Shown here: piece after piece, positions 35,678 to 44,783 of the stretch | How the letters are laid out: every line of letters starts with the position of its first letter | Numbering within the stretch: position 1 is the first letter of the stretch | Source of the DNA: CANDOC01 sp965261725 | GTDB lineage: Bacteria; Pseudomonadota; Gammaproteobacteria; Pseudomonadales; Endozoicomonadaceae | Length of the DNA: 64,000 nt | NCBI GenBank assembly: GCA_965261725.1 | Contig: CBDHDU010000016.1 | Span: forward strand, 62,001-126,000 | Direction: 5' to 3' | Notes under the pieces: generated by a model | The model's database searches: none | What the model saw: only the letters and a program-made list of their open reading frames with translations | What the model was told of the DNA's origin: nothing | Made by a program: the position numbers and the translations under genes

Positions 35678-38032
35678 ATGCTTTTCTGGCTATTTCACCC
35701 TGACCTGCACTTCCTAATCCTGCGCCGTTTTTTCAGAGATTCTCTTATGGTGAGCCCAGACCAACCTGCCACGTTCTACCGTTGGCGTATGGCATTGTCA
35801 TTGGTAATGATTTTTGGCTTTAGTATCCTGAGCATAATTACAGTGAAAGTGCATCATGATGCCCCGCCTATACCAGAATATGCGTTGACACCCTCTGGTG
35901 AGGTTTTATTTACCCGACAGGATATTTCAGAAGGCCAGGAAGTTTTCCTTAAACATGGTTTGATGGACAATGGTACAATCTGGGGGCATGGTGCCTATCT
36001 CGGACCTGATTTTTCAGCCCAGTATCTTCACAATCTTTCCGAAACCGTACAGGACTTCATTGCCTTATCAAAATTTGGCAAAGCACAGAAAGAGCTTGAT
36101 CACTATAGCAAAAGCTTGGTTGATGCCTCAGTCATATCCATACTGAAAGACAACCGTTACGAGCCTTCCAGTCAAACACTTCATCTGACGGCACCTGAAG
36201 CCGAATCATTTGTCCATCAGCAAGAATGGTGGCGTACCTATTTTTCCCATCCGTCACTGAACGGCGGGTTACCCGCTAACTATATCAAAGACCCTCAGGA
36301 ACTTCGGCAGCTGGTTGCGTTTTTCGCCTGGACTGCATGGGCATCCGTCGCCAATCGTCCGGGGGAAAACTATTCCTACACCAACAATTTTCCTTACGAC
36401 CCAAGTGTAGGCAATCTTCCTACCGGGCACGCCTTATTATGGAGCGCCATCAGTCTGGTTTTCCTGCTGGGTGGCATCGGTGCCGTATTACTGGCATTTG
36501 GTAAATTTGATTATCTCGGCTGGGGAGCTGCTGATGGTACTTCTCCAGCCGCCTCCGGCGATGGTTTTCCCGGGCTGATGCCGGGGGATATTTCAGACAG
36601 TCAGCGTGCCATTCTGAAATATTTTGCTGTTGTAGGGTTATTATTTCTGGCGCAAACCGTTATTGGTGGTGCAACAGCTCATTACCGCGCTGATCCCGCC
36701 AGCTTTTACGGCATTGATATTTCAGATTATCTTCCCAGCCACATTCTCAGAACCTGGCACTTGCAACTGGCCATTTTCTGGATCGCTACAGCATATGTTG
36801 CAGGGGCACTCTTTCTGGCACCGGTTCTTGGAGATTACGAACCTCCACGGCAACGTGTTTATACCCATCTTTTATTCTGGGCACTTGTATTTGTCGTTGT
36901 TGGCAGCATGCTCGGAGAATGGGCCGGAATTGAGCAATGGTTACCTGACAGCTGGTTCTGGTTCGGTCATCAGGGATGGGAGTATCTGGAGCTGGGACGT
37001 TTTTGGCAGATATTATTGGCAGCCGGTCTGTTATTCTGGTTTTTTCTGGTTTTCAGAGCTGTAGCTCCGTCCCTTAAGGACAAAACCCAGCGTGAGATGA
37101 GTATCCTGTTTATTCTTTCCGCACTGGCAATCCCGGTCTTTTATCTACCTGCAATGTTTTTTGATGGTCAAACCCATTTTTCAATAGTGGACACATGGCG
37201 TTTCTGGATCATTCATCTTTGGGTCGAAGGTTTCTTCGAACTTTTTGTTACCGTTTTGGTTGCGGTGATCCTCTTCCGCCTTGGTGTCGTTCGCCGGGTG
37301 ACCGCAACACGAGTTATCTATCTGGATGCCATTTTATATTTTGGTGGTGGCCTGATCGGTACCGGACATCACTGGTATTTTACCGGGCATACCAACATGA
37401 ACATGGCATTCAGTGCAGCCTTCTCAGCACTTGAGGTCGTGCCACTGACACTGATCACTTTGGACGCGTGGGATTTTGTAAAAATCACACGCAAACGAAG
37501 CATCGGTTCAGAAGAACCCACATCAACTCCCCACAAGTGGACATTTTTCTTTCTGATGGCTGTAGGGTTCTGGAATTTTGTCGGTGCCGGCGTGTTTGGT
37601 TTCCTGATCAATCTACCCATTGTCAGCTATTACGAAATGGGGACCCAGCTGACACCCAATCATGGTCATGCGGCAATGATGGGCGTATTCGGTATGTTAG
37701 CGCTGGGATTGCTTGTATTTTGTATACGACAGATGTCCTCTGATACCGTATGGAAATCGCTGGAAAAATATATTCGGATATCATTCTGGGGGTTAAATAT
37801 TGGCCTTGCGTTGATGCTGTTTTGCAGCCTGTTTCCTGCCGGAGTTATGCAACTACTGGATGTACTGGATAATGGCTACTGGCATGCTCGCAGCTTAGAG
37901 TATACAGGACAGGCCATGCCACGGCTTTATGAATGGCTGAGACTTCCGGGAGATATCGTCTTTATCGTTGTCGGTGTTATACCAATAGCGATAGCCGGAT
38001 GCCTGGGTTATCTGAAATCACGAAAACCGTAA
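35678..38032 (+). CDS. norB: Quinol-dependent nitric oxide reductase (qNOR)
   Basis: Up to 784 residues; the ATG at 35747 (MVSPDQPATFYRWRMALS) is an alternative start and suits family N-termini better. Reduces two NO to N2O with quinol electrons at the inner membrane. The N-terminal periplasmic extension of qNOR (fused NorC-like part without heme-c motif) has ISEGQEVFLKHGLMDNGTIWGHGAYLGPDFSA. The NorB core has about 12 helices with heme-ligand His residues (RTWHLQLAIFW) and the NOR hallmark HLWVEGFFELF, with GHHWYFTGH following. Detoxification of host-derived NO is a likely role. The upstream region has been replaced by the IS4 element, so its native promoter may be lost. Confidence 0.94.
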   Translation: MLFWLFHPDLHFLILRRFFRDSLMVSPDQPATFYRWRMALSLVMIFGFSILSIITVKVHHDAPPIPEYALTPSGEVLFTRQDISEGQEVFLKHGLMDNGTIWGHGAYLGPDFSAQYLHNLSETVQDFIALSKFGKAQKELDHYSKSLVDASVISILKDNRYEPSSQTLHLTAPEAESFVHQQEWWRTYFSHPSLNGGLPANYIKDPQELRQLVAFFAWTAWASVANRPGENYSYTNNFPYDPSVGNLPTGHALLWSAISLVFLLGGIGAVLLAFGKFDYLGWGAADGTSPAASGDGFPGLMPGDISDSQRAILKYFAVVGLLFLAQTVIGGATAHYRADPASFYGIDISDYLPSHILRTWHLQLAIFWIATAYVAGALFLAPVLGDYEPPRQRVYTHLLFWALVFVVVGSMLGEWAGIEQWLPDSWFWFGHQGWEYLELGRFWQILLAAGLLFWFFLVFRAVAPSLKDKTQREMSILFILSALAIPVFYLPAMFFDGQTHFSIVDTWRFWIIHLWVEGFFELFVTVLVAVILFRLGVVRRVTATRVIYLDAILYFGGGLIGTGHHWYFTGHTNMNMAFSAAFSALEVVPLTLITLDAWDFVKITRKRSIGSEEPTSTPHKWTFFFLMAVGFWNFVGAGVFGFLINLPIVSYYEMGTQLTPNHGHAAMMGVFGMLALGLLVFCIRQMSSDTVWKSLEKYIRISFWGLNIGLALMLFCSLFPAGVMQLLDVLDNGYWHARSLEYTGQAMPRLYEWLRLPGDIVFIVVGVIPIAIAGCLGYLKSRKP

Positions 38033-38044
38033 ATAAACCTGAAG

Positions 38045-38080
38045 CTAACAAGCCGCCTACCCAGACAGACGGCTTGTTAG
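38045..38080. terminator. Bidirectional hairpin norB / NSS, copy 1
   Basis: CTAACAAGCCG (38045-38055) and CGGCTTGTTAG (38070-38080) form a perfect 11-bp stem between convergent stop codons. It is repeated in copy 2 at 42799-42834. Confidence 0.75.
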
Positions 38081-38090
38081 TTATCTGCAA

Positions 38091-39428
38091 TCAAGACAAT
38101 CCGGCAGCAAAAATAATCAGCACAAAGACCGGTGCCACCAGCCTGATTAAACTCATCCACAATGCATGGAATACCGGCGACTGGTTAATTTCTTTCCTGA
38201 CCGTACCTTTCTTCATAATCCAGCCAACAAAGATCACTACAAATAGACTGACAACCGGCAACAGGATGTTGGTGGGAACCGCTGTATAAGCGGTGAACAA
38301 GTCCTGCCCTGTTGGCAAGCGTACATCTTTTAATACGTTAAAGGATAATGCCGGAATCAGTCCTGCCAGCCAGACCAGAACTCCAACCCATGTTACTGCT
38401 GCCCGGCGGGAGCAACCAAAGCGGCTTTCAGCGAGCATTAGCAACGGTTCCGCCAGATTTATCGATGAAGTCCAGGTGGCAATCACCATAACCCCAAAGA
38501 ACAGCGCCACGGCAACACCACCCAGTGGTAGATCTGTGAGCGCATGAGGCAAGGTAATAAACATCAGTCCAGGACCACTGCTGGTAGGAATATCCTGAGT
38601 GAACACCACAGAGAAAATGGAAACCCCACTCATCAAGGCAACCAGCACATCAAGCACGGCTACCAAAAGAATGACTTTAACTATCGACTGCCCTGCAGGC
38701 ATATAAGCACCATACGCCGTCAGGCAACAGGCACCGATTGCTAAAGTGAAGAATGCATGCCCCATCGCCTCAATCAGAATATCCGTGGATATTTTACTGA
38801 AATCCGGCCTGAAAAGATATTCAACGGCCTGACTGAAGCCACTCATACCCATGGCATAAATAACCAAAATCCCCAGCAAGACATAGAGCAATGGCATCAA
38901 CACATTACTCAGCTGCTGAATTCCCCGCGCGCCCCGCAAGCTGACCAGCATGGTCAGAAAAATAAACACCCCATGAAAGATCAGTATCTGCGGGACATTG
39001 GCCTGCAGGTTTTCAAAAACCTCTGCCACTTCACCCGCATTCATTCCTGAAAAATGATCTGTCAGCGCCAAACCAAAATAATTCAGACACCAACCCGCCA
39101 CCACACTGTAAAATGACAGCACCATAAAGGCTGCCAGCGAGCCTCCGATAGCGATTAAACCCCAGTTGCGGGAAGCCCCTGCTTTTTCAGCCAGTTTCTG
39201 AAAACTGATCATCGGCGCAGCCCGCCCTGCCCGCCCGACAATAATTTCGGACATCATAATGGGCAGTCCCATTAACAACACAAAGATAATATATAAAAGC
39301 AGGAAGGCACTGCCCCCGTTCTCGCCTGCCATATAAGGAAAACGCCAGATATTACCGAGACCAACAGCGGCTCCGGCAACAGCCAGAATAAATGCTCTAT
39401 TCCCAATCAGATTGGTTGGTGTAGACAT
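38091..39428 (-). CDS. Sodium-dependent transporter, NSS/SNF family, copy 1
   Basis: 445 residues from ATG 39428 (MSTPTNLIGNRAFILAVAG); a longer frame to 39467 is less likely. About 11-12 membrane helices. The NSS signature in TM1 is GAAVGLGNIWRFPYMAGENGG, whose unwound part binds Na+ and substrate in LeuT-like proteins. It probably imports an amino acid or amine with Na+; the substrate is not predictable. It is convergent with norB. This is the intact copy; the second (42845-44379) is broken by a MITE. Confidence 0.92.
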   Translation of the reverse strand: MSTPTNLIGNRAFILAVAGAAVGLGNIWRFPYMAGENGGSAFLLLYIIFVLLMGLPIMMSEIIVGRAGRAAPMISFQKLAEKAGASRNWGLIAIGGSLAAFMVLSFYSVVAGWCLNYFGLALTDHFSGMNAGEVAEVFENLQANVPQILIFHGVFIFLTMLVSLRGARGIQQLSNVLMPLLYVLLGILVIYAMGMSGFSQAVEYLFRPDFSKISTDILIEAMGHAFFTLAIGACCLTAYGAYMPAGQSIVKVILLVAVLDVLVALMSGVSIFSVVFTQDIPTSSGPGLMFITLPHALTDLPLGGVAVALFFGVMVIATWTSSINLAEPLLMLAESRFGCSRRAAVTWVGVLVWLAGLIPALSFNVLKDVRLPTGQDLFTAYTAVPTNILLPVVSLFVVIFVGWIMKKGTVRKEINQSPVFHALWMSLIRLVAPVFVLIIFAAGLS

Positions 39429-39577
39429 GTGGTAGCTCCTGTTTTTGGCTCCGATGTGCAAAGACACTTTAAAAACATGAACTTGAAAAGTAGCAGACGG
39501 ACTTCAGACCTGGATACTCCATAAAAAACACACCATCACGTTTTTATTTGGTCATTCAGCCCAGTGACAAAAAACTT

Positions 39578-39806
39578 CCTGATTACCACTGAAGCTACGC
39601 ATGTCTACAGGAGTACCTTTGTTAATTACTCTGTCTCGTAGCATATACGGATGTACTATTAACCCCGTGATCAGAACGTTAAAAGCAGCAATATATAGTC
39701 TCTCGCTAACAAGACGATAGTTCATGAATTTTAAAGGTCATGCACGCCAAGCCTTTAAGCGATAGCCATTCTTCTACATGCTGGCGTACGCTCAGTGGTA
39801 ATCAGG
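39578..39806. mobile_element. 229-bp MITE, copy 2
   Basis: Same ends (CCTGATTACCACTGA / TCAGTGGTAATCAGG) and length as the element at 14991-15219. It is flanked by the 8-bp direct repeat AAAAACTT. The equivalent site in the tandem duplicate (about 44511-44518) has a single AAAAACTT and no element, i.e. an empty site. This fixes the element ends and shows insertion after the duplication. Confidence 0.96.
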
Positions 39807-39917
39807 AAAAACTTTAGAATAGCGCCTGAATATTGATTATGGAACTTTGATACAACTCTTCAGTCAAAATCAGCCTGTTCACTTGATATTTATATTTTTC
39901 CCTTACTCCAGAAACAA

Positions 39918-40080
39918 CAATACTGTGGACAGTTTTTCGAGAACTCAACATTGATGCACCAAGGCTTGCACCGCAATGGCTAGGATTTAATTGCAAGTTT
40001 AGGGTTTCCCAGACCTGCTAAAAAGTACCCTATGCACTGAAACCCTTGGTATTACTGGGGAAAAAGTGCCCACGGTATTG
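39918..40080. mobile_element. 163-bp IS4-end MITE, first locus
   Basis: The left end CAATACTGTGGACAGTTTT is the same as the right end of the IS4 element at 34298-35604. The right end reads inward as CAATACCGTGGGCACTTTT. The interior is unrelated to the IS and non-coding. Flanks CAGAAACAA / CAGAAAAAA may be a worn target duplication. Its right end carries the GTG start codon (40066) of the unknown secreted-protein gene. Confidence 0.75.
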
Positions 40081-42132
40081 CAGAAAAAAATGGACAAAAT
40101 AATGAGCCCAAAACCAAAAACCAACCTGCCAATATCAAGACTGCTGCTTCTTTATTTCATATTGTTACCTGTTTTTGCAAAAGCCGGTACTTTATCACTG
40201 GATGACATGCTGCAGTTCGTCGAAAATAAAGATCAAATCAAACGTCAGGTACAAGCCGCACCTGAGATCGACGTCAAACAGCTTAAAGCGGCCATTCAAT
40301 CAGGTTCGTGGTGTGATTCAGTATTTGACAACACAAAAATTTATGACCTGTTACTTAAAGCCTACAGCGATAATAGTATTGGTTACGATTGTTTCCTGAA
40401 TGCTCAGTTTTATCTTCAGTCCCGGTCTGAATTTATGGGGGTACCGGAGATTTCCCATTATCATCAGAATTATGCTGAAAAGTTTCTGGGAGCTGGCGGC
40501 ACCGTAGAGCGGATTAATCTGGCGGATGAAAAGCATTCCCAAACATTAACAGCAATCATAGCCGCACTGAATAAACGTGAAGATAAAAACTTCCGGTTCA
40601 AGCAAAGCCAATGGCTGCAACAAGTTATTACAACCTGCCAGGAAAGCGACAAACCCGCATGGTGCGATATCGTTTCTCTTGAGCCTGAACTCTACGAGCA
40701 AATAAAAAAATTACCGAATAAACTAACAACTGCAAAGGATGGCCTATCGCATGTTCAGCATAACCCCTATGGTGGTTTCGATATTATCTCATACAACCCC
40801 AGCCAGCAAAAAGGTGTATGGGTCAAAACATTATACTGTCGCCCGGCTGGCGGTATAGTCCGGCTCTCTTCCGGGGAACTGGCGATTCTGACACCCGGAA
40901 TACAGGAAGCAATCGCCGCAAAGCAGAACCCGGAACCTGTCAAGCTACGGGCAACATTTGGAAGCATTGATCACTCCGATCTTTATACCATGCGTTCTGG
41001 CAACCTCCATGCCCTGACACTGTACCATCCCGATGTGAACAATGGGCTTATGAAGCCACACGATGTACATGCAGGCCCCCAGGGTGCCGCATTACATGAC
41101 CTGTATCACCATTCGGTGCTGAACCGCCTGCCAGCCTGGCAACGGAAAATATTTCTTGCTTTTTATCAGTCAGAGCTGGCACTACAGCAGGCACTTCAAC
41201 AACATAATATAACCCTGGATGATCCTATAGATACCATATATCCCGACTTCAAGGCGAACTACGTGGCATGGGAAGATCCCAGCGAACTGGTGTCTGTGGT
41301 CAAAACAGAAGCGACATGCAAATGGTATGGAATGGATGAGCAACTGGTGACAGACCTGAAAAGCAAGGTAATGGAAATGCGCCCACGTAGGGGCGGCATC
41401 CAATGGTGGGAAGACACATCCGCTTTCAAACCCGGCAATTCCCTGATCCAGCCTAACTTTCCATTGCTTGATCAGGAAGCCATTGATATACATCCGGACA
41501 GCAAGAACAACGATACCCCATCCTTTCTTAGTTGCTTGTTTGATTGGGCGGGATCATATAATTCCCCAGAGGATATCTTTTTCCTGAAGCTGTATCATTT
41601 CTTTCATGAGCTGAAAGCAAACGACCCACGTCTTTTCTCTAGATTATGCAATAAAGTACCACCGCTGGTTAAATTAAAAGAACAATACCAAAAGGGTATT
41701 ACAGAAAAGGTGGCAAATTTTTTGTGGGCACAGAAAGAACAATACCAAAAGGCTATTACAACAGAAGAGGTGGCAAATTCGCACAGAAGAAATATGATGT
41801 TTTGTGGTAAGGGGCTGCTATATCATGAGCTTCGGGATAAGTGCTCGATGTTAGCTTGTAAACTCATCACAGCTTTGGAAGAAAATACGGGGGATCAGCT
41901 TACAGCACATATCAGGCAACAGCTTAAAGCCAATAATGAACCGGAACTTGCTACTGACAAACACTGTAGACAACTCGCCTTCAATATCGAGGACAAATGG
42001 AACGGCACTCTACTTAGCAGAGCGCTCATAAAAAAACTGGCAGACTTACTGGGGCACATCAACAAGATGAGTATTACTGCCCCCCCCCCCGAAACAAACT
42101 GGCAGACTTACTGGGGCACATCAACAAGATGA
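40066..42132 (+). CDS. Large secreted protein of unknown function, copy A
   Basis: 688 residues from GTG 40066 (GGGG sits 6 bases upstream); ATGs at 40090 and 40102 are alternatives. A Sec signal (ISRLLLLYFILLPVFAKAG) precedes a soluble protein. No family recognised. Notable are a His-rich segment PHDVHAGPQGAALHDLYHH about mid-protein and several Cys. An 11-C run at 42080-42090 shifts the frame relative to copy B, so this copy ends early with ETNWQTYWGTSTR. Copy B (44769-46862) is about 94% identical in protein. The start region lies inside a MITE end. A host-directed or cell-surface role is possible but unproven. Confidence 0.75.
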   Translation: MPTVLQKKMDKIMSPKPKTNLPISRLLLLYFILLPVFAKAGTLSLDDMLQFVENKDQIKRQVQAAPEIDVKQLKAAIQSGSWCDSVFDNTKIYDLLLKAYSDNSIGYDCFLNAQFYLQSRSEFMGVPEISHYHQNYAEKFLGAGGTVERINLADEKHSQTLTAIIAALNKREDKNFRFKQSQWLQQVITTCQESDKPAWCDIVSLEPELYEQIKKLPNKLTTAKDGLSHVQHNPYGGFDIISYNPSQQKGVWVKTLYCRPAGGIVRLSSGELAILTPGIQEAIAAKQNPEPVKLRATFGSIDHSDLYTMRSGNLHALTLYHPDVNNGLMKPHDVHAGPQGAALHDLYHHSVLNRLPAWQRKIFLAFYQSELALQQALQQHNITLDDPIDTIYPDFKANYVAWEDPSELVSVVKTEATCKWYGMDEQLVTDLKSKVMEMRPRRGGIQWWEDTSAFKPGNSLIQPNFPLLDQEAIDIHPDSKNNDTPSFLSCLFDWAGSYNSPEDIFFLKLYHFFHELKANDPRLFSRLCNKVPPLVKLKEQYQKGITEKVANFLWAQKEQYQKAITTEEVANSHRRNMMFCGKGLLYHELRDKCSMLACKLITALEENTGDQLTAHIRQQLKANNEPELATDKHCRQLAFNIEDKWNGTLLSRALIKKLADLLGHINKMSITAPPPETNWQTYWGTSTR
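42080..42090 (+). repeat. C11 homopolymer in copy A
   Basis: Eleven C inside the coding region near the 3' end. Copy B has ten C at the same place and a different, longer C-terminus. It lies in a local duplication of about 60 bp (AACTGGCAGACTTACTGGGG occurs twice) whose second unit has only five C. A typical slipped-strand site. Confidence 0.85.
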
Positions 42133-42165
42133 CTATTACTCCCCCGAAACAAACTGGCAATTGTC

Positions 42166-42786
42166 ATGCCCATTCTTATAACAATACAGACAGCTAATCT
42201 GACACTGATCACTTTGGACGCGTGGGATTTTGTAAAAATCACACGCAAACGAAGCATCGGTTCAGAAGAACCCACATCAACTCCCCACAAGTGGACATTT
42301 TTCTTTCTGATGGCTGTAGGGTTCTGGAATTTTGTCGGTGCCGGCGTGTTTGGTTTCCTGATCAATCTACCCATTGTCAGCTATTACGAAATGGGGACCC
42401 AGCTGACACCCAATCATGGTCATGCGGCAATGATGGGCGTATTCGGTATGTTAGCGCTGGGATTGCTTGTATTTTGTATACGACAGATGTCCTCTGATAC
42501 CGTATGGAAATCGCTGGAAAAATATATTCGGATATCATTCTGGGGGTTAAATATTGGCCTTGCGTTGATGCTGTTTTGCAGCCTGTTTCCTGCCGGAGTT
42601 ATGCAACTACTGGATGTACTGGATAATGGCTACTGGCATGCTCGCAGCTTAGAGTATACAGGACAGGCCATGCCACGGCTTTATGAATGGCTGAGACTTC
42701 CGGGAGATATCGTCTTTATCGTTGTCGGTGTTATACCAATAGCGATAGCCGGATGCCTGGGTTATCTGAAATCACGAAAACCGTAA
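42166..42786 (+). pseudogene. norB 3' fragment at the duplication junction
   Basis: 195 residues identical to the norB C-terminus (codons 590-784), preceded by 11 new residues (MPILITIQTAN) from the tail of copy A sequence. It lacks the heme ligands and HLWVEGFFE, so it cannot be a reductase. It is a by-product of the tandem duplication. It could be translated as a short membrane protein, but no ribosome site is evident. Confidence 0.93.
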
Positions 42787-42798
42787 ATAAACCTGAAG

Positions 42799-42834
42799 CT
42801 AACAAGCCGCCTACCCAGACAGACGGCTTGTTAG
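42799..42834. terminator. Bidirectional hairpin, copy 2
   Basis: Same 11-bp stem (CTAACAAGCCG / CGGCTTGTTAG) as at 38045-38080. Confidence 0.75.
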
Positions 42835-42844
42835 TTATCTGCAA

Positions 42845-44379
42845 TCAAGACAATCCGGCAGCAAAAATAATCAGCACAAAGACCGGTGCCACCAGCCTGA
42901 TTAAACTCATCCACAATGCATGGAATACCGGCGACTGGTTAATTTCTTTCCTGACCGTACCTTTCTTCATAATCCAGCCAACAAAGATCACTACAAATAG
43001 ACTGACAACCGGCAACAGGATGTTGGTGGGAACCGCTGTATAAGCGGTGAACAAGTCCTGCCCTGTTGGCAAGCGTACATCTTTTAATACGTTAAAGGAT
43101 AATGCCGGAATCAGTCCTGCCAGCCAGACCAGAACTCCAACCCATGTTACTGCTGCCCGGCGGGAGCAACCAAAGCGGCTTTCAGCGAGCATTAGCAACG
43201 GTTCCGCCAGATTTATCGATGAAGTCCAGGTGGCAATCACCATAACCCCAAAGAACAGCGCCACGGCAACACCACCCAGTGGTAGATCTGTGAGCGCATG
43301 AGGCAAGGTAATAAACATCAGTCCAGGACCACTGCTGGTAGGAATATCCTGAGTGAACACCACAGAGAAAATGGAAACCCCACTCATCAAGGCAACCAGC
43401 ACATCAAGCACGGCTACCAAAAGAATGACTTTAACTATCGACTGCCCTGCAGGCATATAAGCACCATACGCCGTCAGGCAACAGGCACCGATTGCTAAAG
43501 TGAAGAATGCATGCCCCATCGCCTCAATCAGAATATCCGTGGATATTTTACTGAAATCCGGCCTGAAAAGATATTCAACGGCCTGACTGAAGCCACTCAT
43601 ACCCATGGCATAAATAACCAAAATCCCCAGCAAGACATAGAGCAATGGCATCAACACATTACTCAGCTGCTGAATTCCCCGCGCGCCCCGCAAGCTGACC
43701 AGCATGGTCAGAAAAATAAACACCCCATGAAAGATCAGTATCTGCGGGACATTGGCCTGCAGGTTTTCAAAAACCTCTGCCACTTCACCCGCATTCATTC
43801 CTGAAAAATGATCTGTCAGCGCCAAACCAAAATAATTCAGACACCAACCCGCCACCACACTGTAAAATGACAGCACCATAAAGGCTGCCAGCGAGCCTCC
43901 GATAGCGATTAAACCCCAGGGCGAAAGTACGGGGTGTACTTTAGTGCAAATAAATGTGAACTGACGGATAATAGCTCCACAATTTATTGTATTTTTATCG
44001 CTATATCTGCATTACGATAGTCGCAATTATGACTTTGTGTTCTAAAAACCGGTTAGTGTGGAACTATGGTCAGCGCGGTGCTTTCGCCCTGGATTAAACC
44101 CCAGTTGCGGGAAGCCCCTGCTTTTTCAGCCAGTTTCTGAAAACTGATCATCGGCGCAGCCCGCCCTGCCCGCCCGACAATAATTTCGGACATCATAATG
44201 GGCAGTCCCATTAACAACACAAAGATAATATATAAAAGCAGGAAGGCACTGCCCCCGTTCTCGCCTGCCATATAAGGAAAACGCCAGATATTACCGAGAC
44301 CAACAGCGGCTCCGGCAACAGCCAGAATAAATGCTCTATTCCCAATCAGATTGGTTGGTGTAGACATGTGGTAGCTCCT
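42845..44379 (-). pseudogene. NSS transporter gene, copy 2, interrupted by a MITE
   Basis: N-terminal part from ATG 44379 (MSTPTNLIG to SRNWGLI), then a 175-bp insertion that introduces QGESTALTIVPH and a stop. The remaining codons continue at about 43913 and run to 42845. Outside the insertion the sequence equals the intact copy at 38091-39428. Only a truncated peptide with about two helices, or a downstream fragment from an internal Met (MVLSFYSVVAGW), could be made. Confidence 0.93.
43917..44091. mobile_element. 175-bp MITE in NSS copy 2
   Basis: Ends CAGGGCGAAAG and CTTTCGCCCTG (11-bp perfect inverted repeat, partly extended). It is flanked by the 10-bp direct repeat GATTAAACCC (43907-43916 and 44092-44101). 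The intact transporter copy at about 39150-39165 is the empty site. Non-coding. The parent transposase is not in this window; a 10-bp duplication is compatible with several IS4 subgroups. Confidence 0.93.
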
Positions 44380-44620
44380 GTTTTTTGGCTCCGATGTGCA
44401 AAGACACTTTAAAAACATGAACTTGAAAAGTAGCAGACGGACTTCAGACCTGGATACTCCATAAAAAACACACCATCACGTTTTTATTTGGTCATTCAGC
44501 CCAGTGACAAAAAACTTTAGAATAGCGCCTGAATATTGATTATGGAACTTTGATACAACTCTTCAGTCAAAATCAGCCTGTTCACTTGATATTTATATTT
44601 TTCCCTTACTCCAGAAACAA

Positions 44621-44783
44621 CAATACTGCGGACAGTTTTTCGAGAACTCAACATTGATGCACCAAGGCTTGCACCGCAATGGCTAGGATTTAATTGCAAG
44701 TTTAGGGTTTCCCAGACCTGCTAAAAAGTACCCTATGCACTGAAACCCTTGGTATTACTGGGGAAAAAGTGCCCACGGTATTG
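44621..44783. mobile_element. 163-bp IS4-end MITE, duplicated copy
   Basis: Copy of the element at 39918-40080, carried along in the tandem duplication. One difference was noticed in the left end (CAATACTGCGG for CAATACTGTGG). Its right end again provides the GTG start of the following gene. Confidence 0.75.

Larger units (their letters stand above)
37445..42198. repeat. Tandem duplication, copy 1 (4754-bp unit)
   Basis: From norB codon 590 through the NSS gene and the unknown secreted-protein gene. It is directly followed by copy 2 (42199-46879). The junction joins AGCTAAT to CTGACACTGATC. Copy 1 differs from copy 2 by carrying the 229-bp MITE at 39578-39806. Confidence 0.95.

Noticed and set aside
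42166..42786. norB C-terminal fragment as a separate functional gene
   Set aside because: It lacks the heme and active-site residues and is explained fully by the tandem duplication.
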